Shown here in pieces: positions 16,079-26,176 of a stretch of 64,000 nucleotides of DNA. Under the pieces are notes generated by a model. That model saw nothing but the letters and a program-made list of their open reading frames with translations, was not told the DNA's origin and made no database searches. The stretch is from Clostridia bacterium. GTDB taxonomy: Bacteria; Bacillota; Clostridia; Oscillospirales; Acutalibacteraceae. Made by a program: the position numbers and the translations under genes. The stretch is taken from contig JAFQRA010000020.1 of NCBI GenBank assembly GCA_017410325.1, forward strand, positions 1-64,000, read 5' to 3'. Positions within the stretch are counted from its first letter, which is position 1. Each line of letters starts with the position of its first letter.

Positions 16079-17554
16079 ATGCTTTACATCGGTATAGATT
16101 TAGGCACCTCTGCAGTCAAGCTTTTGCTTGTTGACGAAAAGGGCACAATACACGCAGAGGTTTCAAAGGAATATCCCGTTTTTTATCCGCAGTCGGGCTG
16201 GTCTGAACAAAAGCCCGAGGACTGGCGCAGGGCCGTAATTGACGGCGTTAAGGAGTTGACGGCTGACGTTGACAAAGCACAGATTGCAGGTATCGGCTGT
16301 GGCGGTCAGATGCACGGCCTTGTAGTGCTTGATGAAAACGATAACGTAATCCGTCCCGCAATTCTGTGGAATGACGGCAGAACCGAAAAACAGGTTGAAT
16401 ATCTCAACAGCGTTATCGGCAAGGATAAGCTGACCGAATATACCGCCAACATCGCCTTTGCAGGCTTTACAGCCCCGAAAATTCTGTGGGTCAAGGAAAA
16501 CGAGCCCGATAATTTTGCAAAAATCGCAAAAATTATGCTCCCGAAGGACTACATAAATTATATTCTTACGGGCGTACATTCCTGCGATTATTCCGATGCT
16601 TCGGGTATGCTGCTGCTCGATGTTGAAAACAAATGCTGGTCAGAGCAAATGTGCGAAATCTGTTCGGTAAAGGCTGAACAGCTTCCCACGCTTTATGAAA
16701 GCTATGCCGTTATCGGCACGCTGAAGACGGAAATTGCAAAAGAGCTGAATTTGAGCGAAAACGTAAAGGTTGTTGCAGGTGCGGGTGATAACGCCGCCGC
16801 CGCAATCGGTACGGGCACGGTCGGCAGCGGTAAGTGCAATATATCTTTAGGCACCTCGGGCACAATATTTATCTCAAGCGAGAATTTCGGTGTGGATAAT
16901 TTCAACGCACTCCATTCCTTTGCCCATGCAGACGGCAGATATCACCTTATGGGCTGTATGCTTTCTGCCGCCTCGTGCAACAAATGGTTTATGGAGGATA
17001 TACTGGGCAGCAGTGATTACGCAGGCGTTCAGCAGGCGATAACCGATGAAAAGCTCGGCAGAAACAGCGTGTATTTCCTGCCCTACCTTATGGGCGAGCG
17101 CAGTCCGATTAACGACACAAACGCAAGAGCCACCTTTACGGGTATGACTATGGATACCACCCGTGCGGATATGCTCCAGGCTGTGTTTGAGGGCGTTGCC
17201 TTTGCAATAAGGGACAGCTTTGAGGTTGCAAAAAGTCTCGGTATTCAGATAAATCGCAGTAACATCTGCGGCGGCGGTGCAAAAAGTGCGCTGTGGAAAA
17301 AGATTATGGCAAACGTGCTGGGCATTGAACTCGATTTGCTCAAAACAGAGCAGGGCCCCGGCTACGGCGGTGCAATTTTAGCTATGGTCGGCTGCGGAGA
17401 ATTTGAAAGCGTTGACGAAGCCTGCGCCGAATTAATTGAGGTTGCCGACACTGTTAAGCCCGACGAAGAATTGACGGCACTTTACGAAAAGAAGTACAAT
17501 AATTTCAAAAAAATATATCCCGCACTCAAAAACTTTTTTAAGGAGTCAGAATGA
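16079..17554 (+). CDS. xylB: Xylulokinase
   Basis: 491 residues, FGGY kinase family, full length. [18 protein letters not shown] is the N-terminal phosphate loop, [13 protein letters not shown] and [11 protein letters not shown] are the xylulose-binding motifs, and [13 protein letters not shown] plus LGTSGTIF the ATP-site motifs; [21 protein letters not shown] closes the C-terminal domain. Phosphorylates D-xylulose to xylulose-5-phosphate for the pentose phosphate pathway. Stop overlaps the xylA start by 4 bases. Confidence 0.95.
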   Translation: MLYIGIDLGTSAVKLLLVDEKGTIHAEVSKEYPVFYPQSGWSEQKPEDWRRAVIDGVKELTADVDKAQIAGIGCGGQMHGLVVLDENDNVIRPAILWNDGRTEKQVEYLNSVIGKDKLTEYTANIAFAGFTAPKILWVKENEPDNFAKIAKIMLPKDYINYILTGVHSCDYSDASGMLLLDVENKCWSEQMCEICSVKAEQLPTLYESYAVIGTLKTEIAKELNLSENVKVVAGAGDNAAAAIGTGTVGSGKCNISLGTSGTIFISSENFGVDNFNALHSFAHADGRYHLMGCMLSAASCNKWFMEDILGSSDYAGVQQAITDEKLGRNSVYFLPYLMGERSPINDTNARATFTGMTMDTTRADMLQAVFEGVAFAIRDSFEVAKSLGIQINRSNICGGGAKSALWKKIMANVLGIELDLLKTEQGPGYGGAILAMVGCGEFESVDEACAELIEVADTVKPDEELTALYEKKYNNFKKIYPALKNFFKESE

Positions 17555-18873
17555 TGAGCGAAATTTTCACAAACATCCCGAAAATCAAGTATGAAGGCGC
17601 AAAGAGCAAGAATCCGCTTGCCTTCAAATTTTATGACCCCGAGAAAATTGTTCTCGGCAAGCCGATGAAGGAGCACCTTCCCTTTGCAATGGCCTGGTGG
17701 CACAACCTCTGCGCCGCAGGCACCGATATGTTCGGCAGAGATACAGCGGACAAGGCCTTCGGTGCGGCTGAGAAGGGCACAATGGAGCACGCAAAGGCAA
17801 AGGTTGACGCAGGCTTTGAGTTTATGTCGAAGCTCGGCGTTGAGTACTTCTGCTTCCACGATGTGGACATAATTCCCGAGGCAGACGACATCAACGAAAC
17901 CAACCGCCGCCTTGACGAAATTTCCGATTATATCCTCGAAAAGATGAACGAAACGGGCATCAAGTGCCTGTGGGGTACTGCAAATATGTTCTCCAACCCC
18001 CGCTTTATGAACGGCGCAGGCAGCACAAACTCCGCAGATGTTTATTGCTTTGCCGCAGCACAGATTAAAAAAGCACTTGACCTGACGGTTAAGCTCGGCG
18101 GTAAGGGCTACGTTTTCTGGGGCGGCAGAGAGGGCTACGAAACTCTGCTCAACACCGATATGAAGTTCGAGCAGGAAAACATTGCAAGGCTGATGAAAAT
18201 GGCCGTTGAATACGGCAGAAAAATCGGCTTCACGGGCGATTTCTATATCGAGCCCAAGCCCAAGGAGCCTATGAAGCACCAGTACGATTTTGATGCCGCT
18301 ACGGCTATCGGCTTCCTTCGTCAGCACGGCCTTGACAAGGATTTCAAGATGAATATTGAGGCTAACCACGCAACTCTCGCAGGACACACCTTCCAACACG
18401 AGCTGAGAGTTTCGGCTATCAACGGTATGCTCGGCAGTATTGATGCCAACCAGGGCGATTACCTCCTCGGCTGGGATACGGACGAATTCCCGTTTGACGT
18501 TTACGAAGCAACGATGTGTATGTACGAGGTGCTTAAGGCAGGCGGTCTGACGGGCGGCTTCAATTTTGACGCAAAGTGCCGCAGACCCAGCAACACCTAC
18601 GAGGATATGTTTGAAAGCTACATTCTCGGTATGGACACCTTTGCCCTCGGCCTTATCAAGGCGGCTGAAATCATTGAGGACGGCAGACTTGACGGCTTCG
18701 TAAAGGATAAGTACGCAAGCTTTAACGACGGCATCGGCGCAAAAATCGTCGCAGGCGAAACAACTCTTGAGGAGCTCGCCGCTTACGCCGCAGAGATGAA
18801 GAGCGTTGAAACACCCTGCTCGGGCAAGCAGGAAAGACTTGAAGGCATAGTCAACAGCATACTGTTCGGTTAA
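17551..18873 (+). CDS. xylA: Xylose isomerase
   Basis: 440 residues, class II xylose isomerase (long form with N-terminal extension). Marks: [25 protein letters not shown] (catalytic His/Asp), [27 protein letters not shown] (metal ligand Glu) and [18 protein letters not shown] (metal-binding Glu and His). Converts D-xylose to D-xylulose in the cytoplasm; substrate for the upstream kinase. Gene order xylB-xylA with ATGA overlap. Two adjacent ATGs (17551, 17554) could serve as start. Confidence 0.96.
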   Translation: MMSEIFTNIPKIKYEGAKSKNPLAFKFYDPEKIVLGKPMKEHLPFAMAWWHNLCAAGTDMFGRDTADKAFGAAEKGTMEHAKAKVDAGFEFMSKLGVEYFCFHDVDIIPEADDINETNRRLDEISDYILEKMNETGIKCLWGTANMFSNPRFMNGAGSTNSADVYCFAAAQIKKALDLTVKLGGKGYVFWGGREGYETLLNTDMKFEQENIARLMKMAVEYGRKIGFTGDFYIEPKPKEPMKHQYDFDAATAIGFLRQHGLDKDFKMNIEANHATLAGHTFQHELRVSAINGMLGSIDANQGDYLLGWDTDEFPFDVYEATMCMYEVLKAGGLTGGFNFDAKCRRPSNTYEDMFESYILGMDTFALGLIKAAEIIEDGRLDGFVKDKYASFNDGIGAKIVAGETTLEELAAYAAEMKSVETPCSGKQERLEGIVNSILFG

Positions 18874-18874
18874 T

Positions 18875-18907
18875 AAAAAAGCCCCGTAAAAATACGGAGC
18901 AAAAAAT
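18875..18907 (-). terminator. Terminator on minus strand
   Basis: CCGTA/TACGG hairpin with A-run on its left on the plus strand, so a T-run follows it on the minus strand; would stop transcripts coming from the acetyltransferase gene before they enter xylA. Confidence 0.5.
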
Positions 18908-18986
18908 ATAAACAATAACTGTTTGCATATAATAAGGGTGTAAGGCGTTGCCGATAGACGGTTACGCCCTCAAAACGAAACGATTA

Positions 18987-19032
18987 GAAATAAACCGCTC
19001 TGCTTTGGTCGGCTGGGGCGGTTATTTCTTTT
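18987..19032 (+). terminator. Terminator downstream of xylA
   Basis: GAAATAAACCGC (18987-18998) pairs with GCGGTTATTTC (about 19018-19028), followed by TTTTG. Confidence 0.55.
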
Positions 19033-19040
19033 GTCATTTA

Positions 19041-19631
19041 TTAACAATGCAGTTCTTTTATCGGGTTGCCGTCGTTGTCGAGGAGGGTCAGGCTTTCAAT
19101 TTTAAGCGTGTTGACTATCTTTTGCCAGCGGTCAACCATATCCTTGCCTTCCTCGTCAATATAATTTACGGGCAGGAAGCCTGCTTTTATATATGTTGCA
19201 AGGGCAGGCAGTCTTGCGTCACCCGTGAGCAGAAATATCTTTTCCTTACCCATTTCGGTGAGCTTTTTCAGAGAAAAATCTGCCATAAATTTGCCGATTC
19301 CGAGCCCTCTGTACTCGGTTTTGCACGCAACCATGTGGATGTAGCCCATACCCGTGCTCCACATATTCGGCACGACAGTAAAGGTTGCAACCTTTACGCC
19401 TTCGGGGGCTTCGATAAAATAGGTATCTCTGTACGGGTCGGGGCCGTCAATGTTGATAAGCTCGCAGTCGAAGCGTTCTCTTGCCGTAGCAGGGTCGATT
19501 AAGCCGTCCGAGCAAATTGAAATCCACCGGTCAATATCCGCTTCGCTTGAAAATTTTGTCACCTTAAAGCCTTCCGGCAAGGTTAAACCCTTTACAACAG
19601 GAGAGAAGTTGTACATTTTTAAGCAGCTCAT
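19041..19631 (-). CDS. GNAT-family N-acetyltransferase
   Basis: 196 residues. The acetyl-CoA loop region is YRGLGIGKFMADFSLKKL (motif A, about residues 103-120) and KAGFLPVNY follows as motif B. The substrate is not evident. ATG at 19631 overlaps the stop of the upstream glycosidase gene (ATGA) and has AAGGAG, so the two form one minus-strand operon. Confidence 0.82.
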   Translation of the reverse strand: MSCLKMYNFSPVVKGLTLPEGFKVTKFSSEADIDRWISICSDGLIDPATARERFDCELINIDGPDPYRDTYFIEAPEGVKVATFTVVPNMWSTGMGYIHMVACKTEYRGLGIGKFMADFSLKKLTEMGKEKIFLLTGDARLPALATYIKAGFLPVNYIDEEGKDMVDRWQKIVNTLKIESLTLLDNDGNPIKELHC

Positions 19632-20665
19632 TTTTGCGCTCCTTTTGCTTCACCGACTGCACGCAGAAGCGAATCGGGATTGGTTGACGGCAGGTCGCAG
19701 GTGTAGTGCCATATCATAACGCCGCCGAAGCCGTTTTCCATTGCGTATTCTGTTTTGGCTTTCGTTACGTCAGGGGTGTTGAACCAGAACGATTTTTGCA
19801 GGGCCTCGTCATAATAGAAGTTGTTTTCGTCGAGCTTGTCATAGTAGCCTATATAATCGTACCAATACGCATCGTGGTCTGTCGGCCTTGCGTAGAAGGG
19901 GAGACCGAAGTGAAGCTTTTCAACGGGAATACCCATCATCGTTGCCTCGTGCGAAAGCTTGGTTGCTTTTTCGTAGGTGGAGTGCTTACCGTCGGCATCA
20001 TCGTAAATGTCGTACATCATAAGCTCGAAATAATCTACCGCTTCAATGGCTTTTGTTTTGATGTTTGCGTTCCATTCGCAGATGGCTAAGCCGATAAGCC
20101 TGTCGGGCATAACTTCGTCAAGACGAATAAGAAAGTCGCTGAATTTGTTCCAATGCTTGAGCTTTATCGGGTATTCATAGTCAAAGTGTACGCCGTCAAA
20201 GCCGTAATGCTCAATTACCGCCTTGATGTTTTCCTCAAGCACGCCGCTTGCAAAAGCCTTGTTGTGCTCGATTGACTGCTGCTCCATATCGTCCTCCCAG
20301 CTTATGCCGTTTGAAACGTAGCTTGGGCCGAGTATATTCAGCGTGATTGTAATATCCCTGTCGCCGATGACTGTTCTGATGTTGTTAAGCGAGGTTTCAA
20401 GCGTGTCCTTTTCGAGCACAACCTCACCCTGAGCGGTGAAATTGGCACAGCCGAAGAGAATGACGTCTGTTATGATGTCAAAATCCTCAGTGTGAAGATT
20501 GTTGATGTCGTACACGTATTTGCCGACTATGTAGCTCGTTACGTGAAAATCCTCGGCAGGTACGGGCTCGACAAATTTAACGTCCGTGCCGAGCGAAAAG
20601 CCGATGAAGTTTGCAACCGCCGTGAGTATGGCAATAAAACGTTTGAAAAGTAATGCAAGGTACAT
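19628..20665 (-). CDS. GH18-like glycoside hydrolase, membrane-anchored or secreted
   Basis: 345 residues. The N-terminus (about 1-25) is hydrophobic and acts as signal or anchor. The barrel carries YGFDGVHFDYEYP, which is the GH18 DxxDxDxE-type catalytic motif with Glu as acid, plus ELMMYDIYDD and VMIWHYTCD for strands 6 and 8. GH18 members cleave chitin, peptidoglycan-like or N-glycan GlcNAc linkages; YaaH/CotE-type spore enzymes are relatives. ATG at 20665 with GGAG 8 bases upstream is preferred over an in-frame GTG that overlaps the RBS. Confidence 0.82.
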   Translation of the reverse strand: MYLALLFKRFIAILTAVANFIGFSLGTDVKFVEPVPAEDFHVTSYIVGKYVYDINNLHTEDFDIITDVILFGCANFTAQGEVVLEKDTLETSLNNIRTVIGDRDITITLNILGPSYVSNGISWEDDMEQQSIEHNKAFASGVLEENIKAVIEHYGFDGVHFDYEYPIKLKHWNKFSDFLIRLDEVMPDRLIGLAICEWNANIKTKAIEAVDYFELMMYDIYDDADGKHSTYEKATKLSHEATMMGIPVEKLHFGLPFYARPTDHDAYWYDYIGYYDKLDENNFYYDEALQKSFWFNTPDVTKAKTEYAMENGFGGVMIWHYTCDLPSTNPDSLLRAVGEAKGAQK

Positions 20666-20794
20666 ATTGAACACTCCTTTTTATTTTTAAAGAATGAATA
20701 AGAAATTTTTGCGTGCAAGGAAGTGAAGATTTCTATTATTCATTTTTTCATTATTCATCAGCGCAAGCGGCTTCATTATTCATTAAAAGCTCAA

Positions 20795-20875
20795 ACCGTA
20801 GGGGAGGGGTCACCCCTCACGAGGTAAATAATTATATGCCGTTTCACACGGGAGGCGAAACGCCTCCCCCTGATG
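20795..20875. repeat. Second copy of GTAGGGGAGGGG intergenic element
   Basis: GTAGGGGAGGGG at 20798-20809 followed by a GGGAGGCG/CGCCTCCC hairpin (about 20850-20868). It matches the type of block at the window start. The flanking 20690-20795 is low-complexity, with repeated TTATTCATT; the 87-codon open frame here is not supported as a gene. Confidence 0.55.
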
Positions 20876-20963
20876 ATATGTTACGCTCTTGCTTTTATTT
20901 TACATGGTTTTTTACGGATTTTCAAGAGTCGGAAACATATAAATATTATTTGGTAATTAATAC

Positions 20964-20992
20964 TTGCAAAATATAAAAATATATGCTACAAT
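20964..20992 (+). promoter_or_regulatory. Promoter of T-box/pheST
   Basis: TTGCAA (20964-20969), 17 bp, TACAAT (20987-20992). Confidence 0.65.
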
Positions 20993-21017
20993 CAATTCTA
21001 ATTGAATACCTAAACGC

Positions 21018-21268
21018 AATGAAAAAGAGAGTAAGCCTTTTGCTGTTAAGGGTTGACAGAGAGCTGTGCCACGGCTGGGAGCACGGCAGCCTGAGTGAAA
21101 GTGCCGAAGTTCACTTTGGAGCGGTGCGGCTGACAAGGCCGTAACGGTTTGCCCCCGTTAAGGGCTGAAAGAGAGCCTGCGCTTTTAGTGCAGGAATACG
21201 GGTGGTACCACGGAATGATTTAAACGGTCTTTCGTCCTGTTTTTTTCGGGACGAAGGGCTTTTTTTAT
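21018..21268 (+). promoter_or_regulatory. T-box riboswitch (Phe)
   Basis: A leader of about 250 nt with the AGAGAGTAAG motif near 21026, stem I with a specifier TTC (21110-21112, a Phe codon), and the T-box sequence GGTGGTACCACG (21201-21212). It ends in a strong terminator hairpin (TTTCGTCC/GGGACGAAGGGC, then T-run to 21266). Uncharged tRNA-Phe would pair with the specifier and T-box bulge, favour the antiterminator and switch on pheST, which directly follows. Confidence 0.92.
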
Positions 21269-21308
21269 TCAGCAAAATTACTCGTAAACAATGAAAGGAA
21301 TGATATAT

Positions 21309-22328
21309 TTGAAGGACCAGTTAAAAGCAATTCAGGCAGAGGCTTTGCAGGCCGTTGCCGCTGCTCAGTCCAACGCAGACCTTGAGGCTCTGCGTGTAAA
21401 GTACCTCGGCAAAAAGGGCGAGGTTACTGCAATTCTCAAGCAGATGGGTAAGCTCTCTGCTGAGGAAAGACCCGTTGTCGGTCAGCTTGCCAACGAGGTA
21501 AGGCAGACTATCGAAGTTCAGCTTGAGGAAAAGGTCGGCCAGATTAAGGCTGAGGCACTCAAGGCACAGCTTATCAGCGAAACGCTCGACGTTACAATGC
21601 CCGGCGAAAAGGCAACGCTCGGCCACAGACATCCTCTCTCAATAGTTCTTGACGAGGTTAAGGAGATTTTCCTCGGTATGGGCTTTGAGGTTGCAACGGG
21701 CCCCGAGGTCGAGTGGGATTACTACAACTTCGAAGCGCTTAATATCCCCAAGGAGCATCCTGCCCGTGACACGCAGGATACCTTCTACATCACGGAAAAT
21801 ATGCTTCTTCGCACTCAGACCTCTCCCGTACAGATTAGAGTTATGGAAAACAAGAAGCCCCCGATTCGCGTTATAGCACCCGGCAGCGTTTTCCGTTCTG
21901 ACGCCGTTGACTCAACTCACTCACCCTTCTTCCACCAGATTGAGGGCCTCGTTGTTGATAAGGGCATCACAATGGCAGACCTTAAGGGCTGTCTGTTCGA
22001 TTTTGCAAAGCGCCTTTACGGTGAGGACACAAAAATCCGTCTTCGTCCCCACCACTTCCCGTTCACAGAGCCCAGCTGTGAAATTGACGTCACCTGCTTC
22101 CGCTGCGGCGGCAAGGGCTGTCCCTTCTGCAAGGGCGAGGGCTTCGTTGAAATCCTCGGCGGCGGTATGGTGCATCCGCAGGTACTCAAAAACGGCGGCG
22201 TAGACCCCGAGGTTTACAGCGGCTTTGCCTTCGGTGTCGGTCTTGAGCGCCTTACACTCTTCCGCTTCAATATTGATGATATGCGTCTGCTGTTTGAAAA
22301 CGATATGCGTTTTCTCGGCCAGTTCTAA
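21309..22328 (+). CDS. pheS: Phenylalanyl-tRNA synthetase alpha subunit
   Basis: 339 residues. N-terminal coiled-coil arm ([18 protein letters not shown]), then the class II core: motif 2 in [14 protein letters not shown] and motif 3 [17 protein letters not shown] Cys cluster [12 protein letters not shown] (about residue 260) forms a likely zinc-binding insert, common in Firmicutes PheS. The best start is TTG at 21309, 9 bases after AAAGGA; an ATG six codons earlier would lack that spacing and add residues not usual for PheS. Confidence 0.95.
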   Translation: MKDQLKAIQAEALQAVAAAQSNADLEALRVKYLGKKGEVTAILKQMGKLSAEERPVVGQLANEVRQTIEVQLEEKVGQIKAEALKAQLISETLDVTMPGEKATLGHRHPLSIVLDEVKEIFLGMGFEVATGPEVEWDYYNFEALNIPKEHPARDTQDTFYITENMLLRTQTSPVQIRVMENKKPPIRVIAPGSVFRSDAVDSTHSPFFHQIEGLVVDKGITMADLKGCLFDFAKRLYGEDTKIRLRPHHFPFTEPSCEIDVTCFRCGGKGCPFCKGEGFVEILGGGMVHPQVLKNGGVDPEVYSGFAFGVGLERLTLFRFNIDDMRLLFENDMRFLGQF

Positions 22329-22343
22329 GGGAGGGAAAAAGAA

Positions 22344-24725
22344 ATGAATTTATCCAAAAGATGGATTCACGATTACGTGAATTTAGATGTTACAGATAAG
22401 GAGTTTGCCGCCGCGCTCACTCTTTCGGGCTCCAAGGTTGAGGGCTACGAGACAGAGGGCGAGGAGCTTTCCAACATCGTCGTTGCAAGAATTGAATCAC
22501 TCGAAAAGCACCCCGATTCCGACCACCTGTGGATTTGTCAGGTCAACGTCGGCGCAGAGGAAAACCTGCAGATTGTCACGGGTGCACAGAACCTCAAGGA
22601 GGGCGATTACGTTCCCGCCGCACTTGACAATTCCGTTGTTGCAGGCGGCAAGAAGATAAAGAAGGGCAAGCTTCGCGGCGTTGAAAGCGCAGGTATGCTC
22701 TGCTCGCTCGGTGAGCTCGGTCTCACGGTTAACGATTTCCCCTACGCAATTGAGGACGGTATCTTCGTCCTCGGCGAGGATTGCGACCTCACCCTCGGTA
22801 CGGATATCCGTGAGGCAACGGGCTTCAACGACGTTGTAACCGAGTTTGAAATCACCTCCAACAGACCCGACTGCTTAAGCGTTATCGGTCTTGCAAGAGA
22901 AACCGCAGTGACCTACGGTATGGACTTTGTCGAGCCCACACCCGTTGTTGAGCCCGGCGAGGGCGACGTAAACGACCTGCTCAAGGTTTCAATCGAGGCT
23001 CCCGAGCTTTGTTACCGCTACGTCGGTGCAGTTGTAAAGAACGTTAAAATTGAGCCCTCACCCCGCTGGATGAGAGAAAGACTGCGTGCAAGCGGTGTGC
23101 GCCCGATTAACAATATTGTCGATATTACGAACTTCGTAATGCTTGAATACGGTCAGCCTATGCACGCCTTTGACCTTCGCTACCTTGAGGGTAACGAGGT
23201 TATCGTTCGTAACGCAAAGCAGGGCGAAAAGATTACAACGCTTGACGGCGTTGAAAGAGAGCTTTCCGAGGAAATGCTCGTTATTGCCGACGCTAAAAAA
23301 CCCGTTGCCGTTGCAGGTGTTATGGGCGGCGAGTACAGCGGTATTATGGACGATACAAATACAATTGTATTTGAGTCCGCTTGCTTCAACGGCCCGAGCA
23401 TCCGTATGACCGCAAAGAAGCTCGGTATGCGTACGGAGGCTTCCTCACGCTTCGACAAGCAGCTTGACCCCAAGGGCTGCCGCACTATTCTTGACAGAGC
23501 GCTTCAGCTTGTTCAGCAGCTCGGCGCAGGCGAGGTTGTAAACGGTGCGGTTGACTGTGACTGCTCCGGCAAGAGCGATTTCACGCTTCCCTTTGAGCCC
23601 GAGTGGGTAAACAACTTCATTGGCATCAACGTCAGTGCAGACGAGCAGAAGAAGATTCTGGAGCGCCTTGGCTGTAAGGTTGAAAACGGCGTTATCACCG
23701 TGCCCTCTTTCCGTGGCGACCTTCTCCACAAGGCTGATATATCCGAGGAAATTGCACGCTTCTACGGCTATGACAATATACCCGACAGACAGCTTGCAGG
23801 TGTTGCAACGGCTCAGTACACACCCGAGCAGAAGTTTGAAAGACTTATCAACACAACCATGCTTGCCTGCGGTCTTTCCGAGCTTTGCACCTTCTCCTTT
23901 ATCAGCCCCAAGAGCTATGATAAAATCTGCCTGCCCGCTGACAGCGCAAAGAGAAACTGCGTGGTTATCTCCAATCCCCTCGGCGAGGACACAAGCGTTA
24001 TGAGAACGACAATGCTCCCCTCAATGCTTGAAACCCTTGCCCGTAACTATAACAACAGAAACGCCAAGGCTTACCTCTACGAGCTTGGCAAGGAATATAT
24101 CTGGAAGGGCGCAGACGAGCTGCCCGAAGAGCCTCAGATGCTTTGCCTCGGTATGTACGGCGCAGAGTGCAGCTTCTTCACAATCAAGGGTATTGTTGAG
24201 GAGCTTCTCTACAAGCTCGGCGTTGAGGATTATGACGTTGAGGCAGTAACCGACAATCCGTCCTACCACCCCGGCAGAACAGCCGTTATCAGCAAGGATG
24301 GCAAGGTAATCGGCACCCTCGGCGAAATTCATCCTCAGGTGCTGGGCAACTACGGTATCGGCGTAAAGGCTTATGCCGCCGAAATCAGCTTCAACGCCTG
24401 CTTTGAGCTGAGCCAGCTCAAGCGCACCTACAAGCAGCTTCCCAAATTCCCCGCTCTTACCCGTGACCTTGCCTTCGTCTGTAAGAAGAGCGAGCCCGTG
24501 CTTATGCTCGAAAAGACGATTGCACAGGCAGTCGGCAAGAACCTTGAATCAATCGAGCTGTTCGACGTTTACGAGGGCAGCCAGATTCCCGAGGGCATGA
24601 AGAGCGTTGCCTTCAACCTTAAGCTCCGTGCGGCAGACCGCACGATGACCGATGAAGAGGCCGACAGCGCAATGAAGAAGGCGGTCAAGGCTCTTGAAAA
24701 AATCGGTATTTCACTGCGTTCATAA
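22344..24725 (+). CDS. pheT: Phenylalanyl-tRNA synthetase beta subunit
   Basis: 793 residues, usual length. Domains in order: B1, EMAP/OB-fold tRNA-binding (about 40-150: HPDSDHLWICQVNVG), B3/B4 (editing site, ASGVRPINNIVDITNFVMLEYGQPMHAFD), B5 (GCKVENGVITVPSFRGDLLHKADISEEIARFYG), the class II-like core and the C-terminal ferredoxin-fold anticodon-binding domain (FPALTRDLAFV). Forms the alpha2-beta2 enzyme with PheS and edits Tyr-tRNA-Phe. 15 bases after pheS with GGGAGG. Confidence 0.97.
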   Translation: MNLSKRWIHDYVNLDVTDKEFAAALTLSGSKVEGYETEGEELSNIVVARIESLEKHPDSDHLWICQVNVGAEENLQIVTGAQNLKEGDYVPAALDNSVVAGGKKIKKGKLRGVESAGMLCSLGELGLTVNDFPYAIEDGIFVLGEDCDLTLGTDIREATGFNDVVTEFEITSNRPDCLSVIGLARETAVTYGMDFVEPTPVVEPGEGDVNDLLKVSIEAPELCYRYVGAVVKNVKIEPSPRWMRERLRASGVRPINNIVDITNFVMLEYGQPMHAFDLRYLEGNEVIVRNAKQGEKITTLDGVERELSEEMLVIADAKKPVAVAGVMGGEYSGIMDDTNTIVFESACFNGPSIRMTAKKLGMRTEASSRFDKQLDPKGCRTILDRALQLVQQLGAGEVVNGAVDCDCSGKSDFTLPFEPEWVNNFIGINVSADEQKKILERLGCKVENGVITVPSFRGDLLHKADISEEIARFYGYDNIPDRQLAGVATAQYTPEQKFERLINTTMLACGLSELCTFSFISPKSYDKICLPADSAKRNCVVISNPLGEDTSVMRTTMLPSMLETLARNYNNRNAKAYLYELGKEYIWKGADELPEEPQMLCLGMYGAECSFFTIKGIVEELLYKLGVEDYDVEAVTDNPSYHPGRTAVISKDGKVIGTLGEIHPQVLGNYGIGVKAYAAEISFNACFELSQLKRTYKQLPKFPALTRDLAFVCKKSEPVLMLEKTIAQAVGKNLESIELFDVYEGSQIPEGMKSVAFNLKLRAADRTMTDEEADSAMKKAVKALEKIGISLRS

Positions 24726-24747
24726 TCAAATAACGGGAGGTATTGCT

Positions 24748-25815
24748 GTGAAAGAAAAAATTAAGGTAGCCGTTATCGGTTGCGGTACAATAGCAAACTC
24801 TGCACACATTCCTGCATATATGGCTTCTCCCATTGCAGAAATCAAGTATTTCTGCGATATCATTCCCGAAAGAGCCGATAAGGCGGTTGAAAAATACGGC
24901 TGCGGCAAGGCGGTTTACGATTACCGCGAAATTCTTGATGACCCCGAGCTTGACGCTGTTTCCGTTTGCACACACAACGATATGCACTCGGTTATCTCTA
25001 TCGACTTTATGCGCCACGGCAAGGACGTTCTTTGCGAAAAGCCTGCTGCAAGAATACTTTCCGAAGCGCTCGAAATGGAAAAGGTTTCCTATGAAACGGG
25101 CAGGATTCTTTCAATCGGTGTCTGCAACCGCTACGCAAACTCCGTCAACCACATCAGAAAGCTGATTGCGGACGGCGAGCTTGGCGAGGTTTACCACGTT
25201 TATGCAAGCTTCCGTGCCTACCGTTCAATTCCGGGCCTCGGCGGTGATTTTACAACCAAGGCAAGCTCGGGCGGCGGTGCGCTGATTGACTGGGGCGTAC
25301 ACTATATCGACCTTATTCTCTACTGCCTCGGCGACCCGAAGGTGCTTACCGCCAGCGGTGAAGCCTTCTGCAAGCTCGGCAAGGATATGAAGAACTACGT
25401 TTACGAGAGTATGTGGGCGCAGGACAGCTCCGACATAGAAAACGGCACGTACGACGTTGACGATTCCGTTGTAGGTCTTGTCCGTACGGACAGCGCGGTA
25501 GTCAGCTTCAACGGTGCCTGGGCACAGAACATCGGCGAGCACGAAACCTTTATCGACTTTATGGGCGATAAGGGCGGCATCAGGCTGCAGTACTGCGGCA
25601 ATTTCAGAATGTGGACCACCAAAAACGGTATGCTCACCGAAACAACCCCCAAGTATAAAACCAACGATATGCACCGCTCGGAAGTGCTTGACTTCGTTGA
25701 GTGTGTAGCCAAGGGCGAGAGAAACCGCAACGATATCAAGTACGCTGTAGGTACGTCAAAAATCCTGCAGGCTATCTACGATTCTTCCGAGGCTCACGCC
25801 GAAGTTAAAATCTAA
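24748..25815 (+). CDS. Gfo/Idh/MocA-family oxidoreductase
   Basis: 355 residues. VAVIGCGTIANSAHIPAYM is the N-terminal dinucleotide fold, SVCTHNDMHSVIS the Asp/His-containing loop, and CEKPAA the conserved EKP motif; GGGALIDWGVHYIDLILYCLG carries the catalytic-type Asp/His. Family members oxidise or reduce inositols and sugars with NAD(P); the substrate is unknown. GTG at 24748 with GGGAGG 7 bases upstream is the start; a longer frame would overlap the pheT end. Possibly co-transcribed with pheST. Confidence 0.85.
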   Translation: MKEKIKVAVIGCGTIANSAHIPAYMASPIAEIKYFCDIIPERADKAVEKYGCGKAVYDYREILDDPELDAVSVCTHNDMHSVISIDFMRHGKDVLCEKPAARILSEALEMEKVSYETGRILSIGVCNRYANSVNHIRKLIADGELGEVYHVYASFRAYRSIPGLGGDFTTKASSGGGALIDWGVHYIDLILYCLGDPKVLTASGEAFCKLGKDMKNYVYESMWAQDSSDIENGTYDVDDSVVGLVRTDSAVVSFNGAWAQNIGEHETFIDFMGDKGGIRLQYCGNFRMWTTKNGMLTETTPKYKTNDMHRSEVLDFVECVAKGERNRNDIKYAVGTSKILQAIYDSSEAHAEVKI

Positions 25816-25828
25816 TTTTATAAAAGGG

Positions 25829-25857
25829 TTGTATTCTTCAAAAAAATGGTATATAAT
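25829..25857 (+). promoter_or_regulatory. Promoter of ireB
   Basis: TTGTAT (25829-25834), 17 bp, TATAAT (25852-25857). Confidence 0.6.
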
Positions 25858-25902
25858 AAACTGTAGTTTAAGTTTTTACAGTTTAATTCGGAGGTGTCAT
25901 AA

Positions 25903-26151
25903 ATGACAGACAAGACGATAAAATTCAATATTCGTGATGAGCACGAAAACGAAATGCGCCGCACGATTCAGGTTGTGTATGACGCCTTGAAGGAAAAGGG
26001 CTACAACCCCATAAGCCAGATTGTCGGCTACATCCTTTCCGAAGACCCTACGTACATCACTACGCACAACAATGCACGCAGTCTGCTTCGCAGGGTTGAC
26101 CGTGACGAATTGCTTCAGTCACTGGTCAAAAACTATATCGAGAACAAGTAA
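25903..26151 (+). CDS. ireB: IreB family regulatory phosphoprotein (UPF0297)
   Basis: 82 residues and near-complete match in pattern to the IreB/YrzL family: TIKFNIRDEHENEMRRTIQVVYDALKEKGYNPISQIVGYILSEDPTYITTHNNARSLL. In Enterococcus IreB is a Thr-phosphorylated substrate of the IreK kinase and affects cephalosporin resistance. In most Firmicutes it precedes ruvX and a DUF1292 gene; here the gene that follows is different. Confidence 0.92.
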   Translation: MTDKTIKFNIRDEHENEMRRTIQVVYDALKEKGYNPISQIVGYILSEDPTYITTHNNARSLLRRVDRDELLQSLVKNYIENK

Positions 26152-26176
26152 TTTTTTACGGGAGGGACAAAACACA

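Noticed and set aside
17482-18915. 477-codon open frame antisense to xylA
   Set aside because: Mirror of a strongly biased codon pattern; no RBS, Cys/Val/Ala-rich product without a family, and xylA is certain.
18912-18986. Possible small gene between xylA and the acetyltransferase
   Set aside because: No frame with ribosome site; only terminators on both strands.
20713-20976. 87-codon frame in the spacer before the T-box
   Set aside because: Consists of the low-complexity and G-rich intergenic repeat; no ribosome site.
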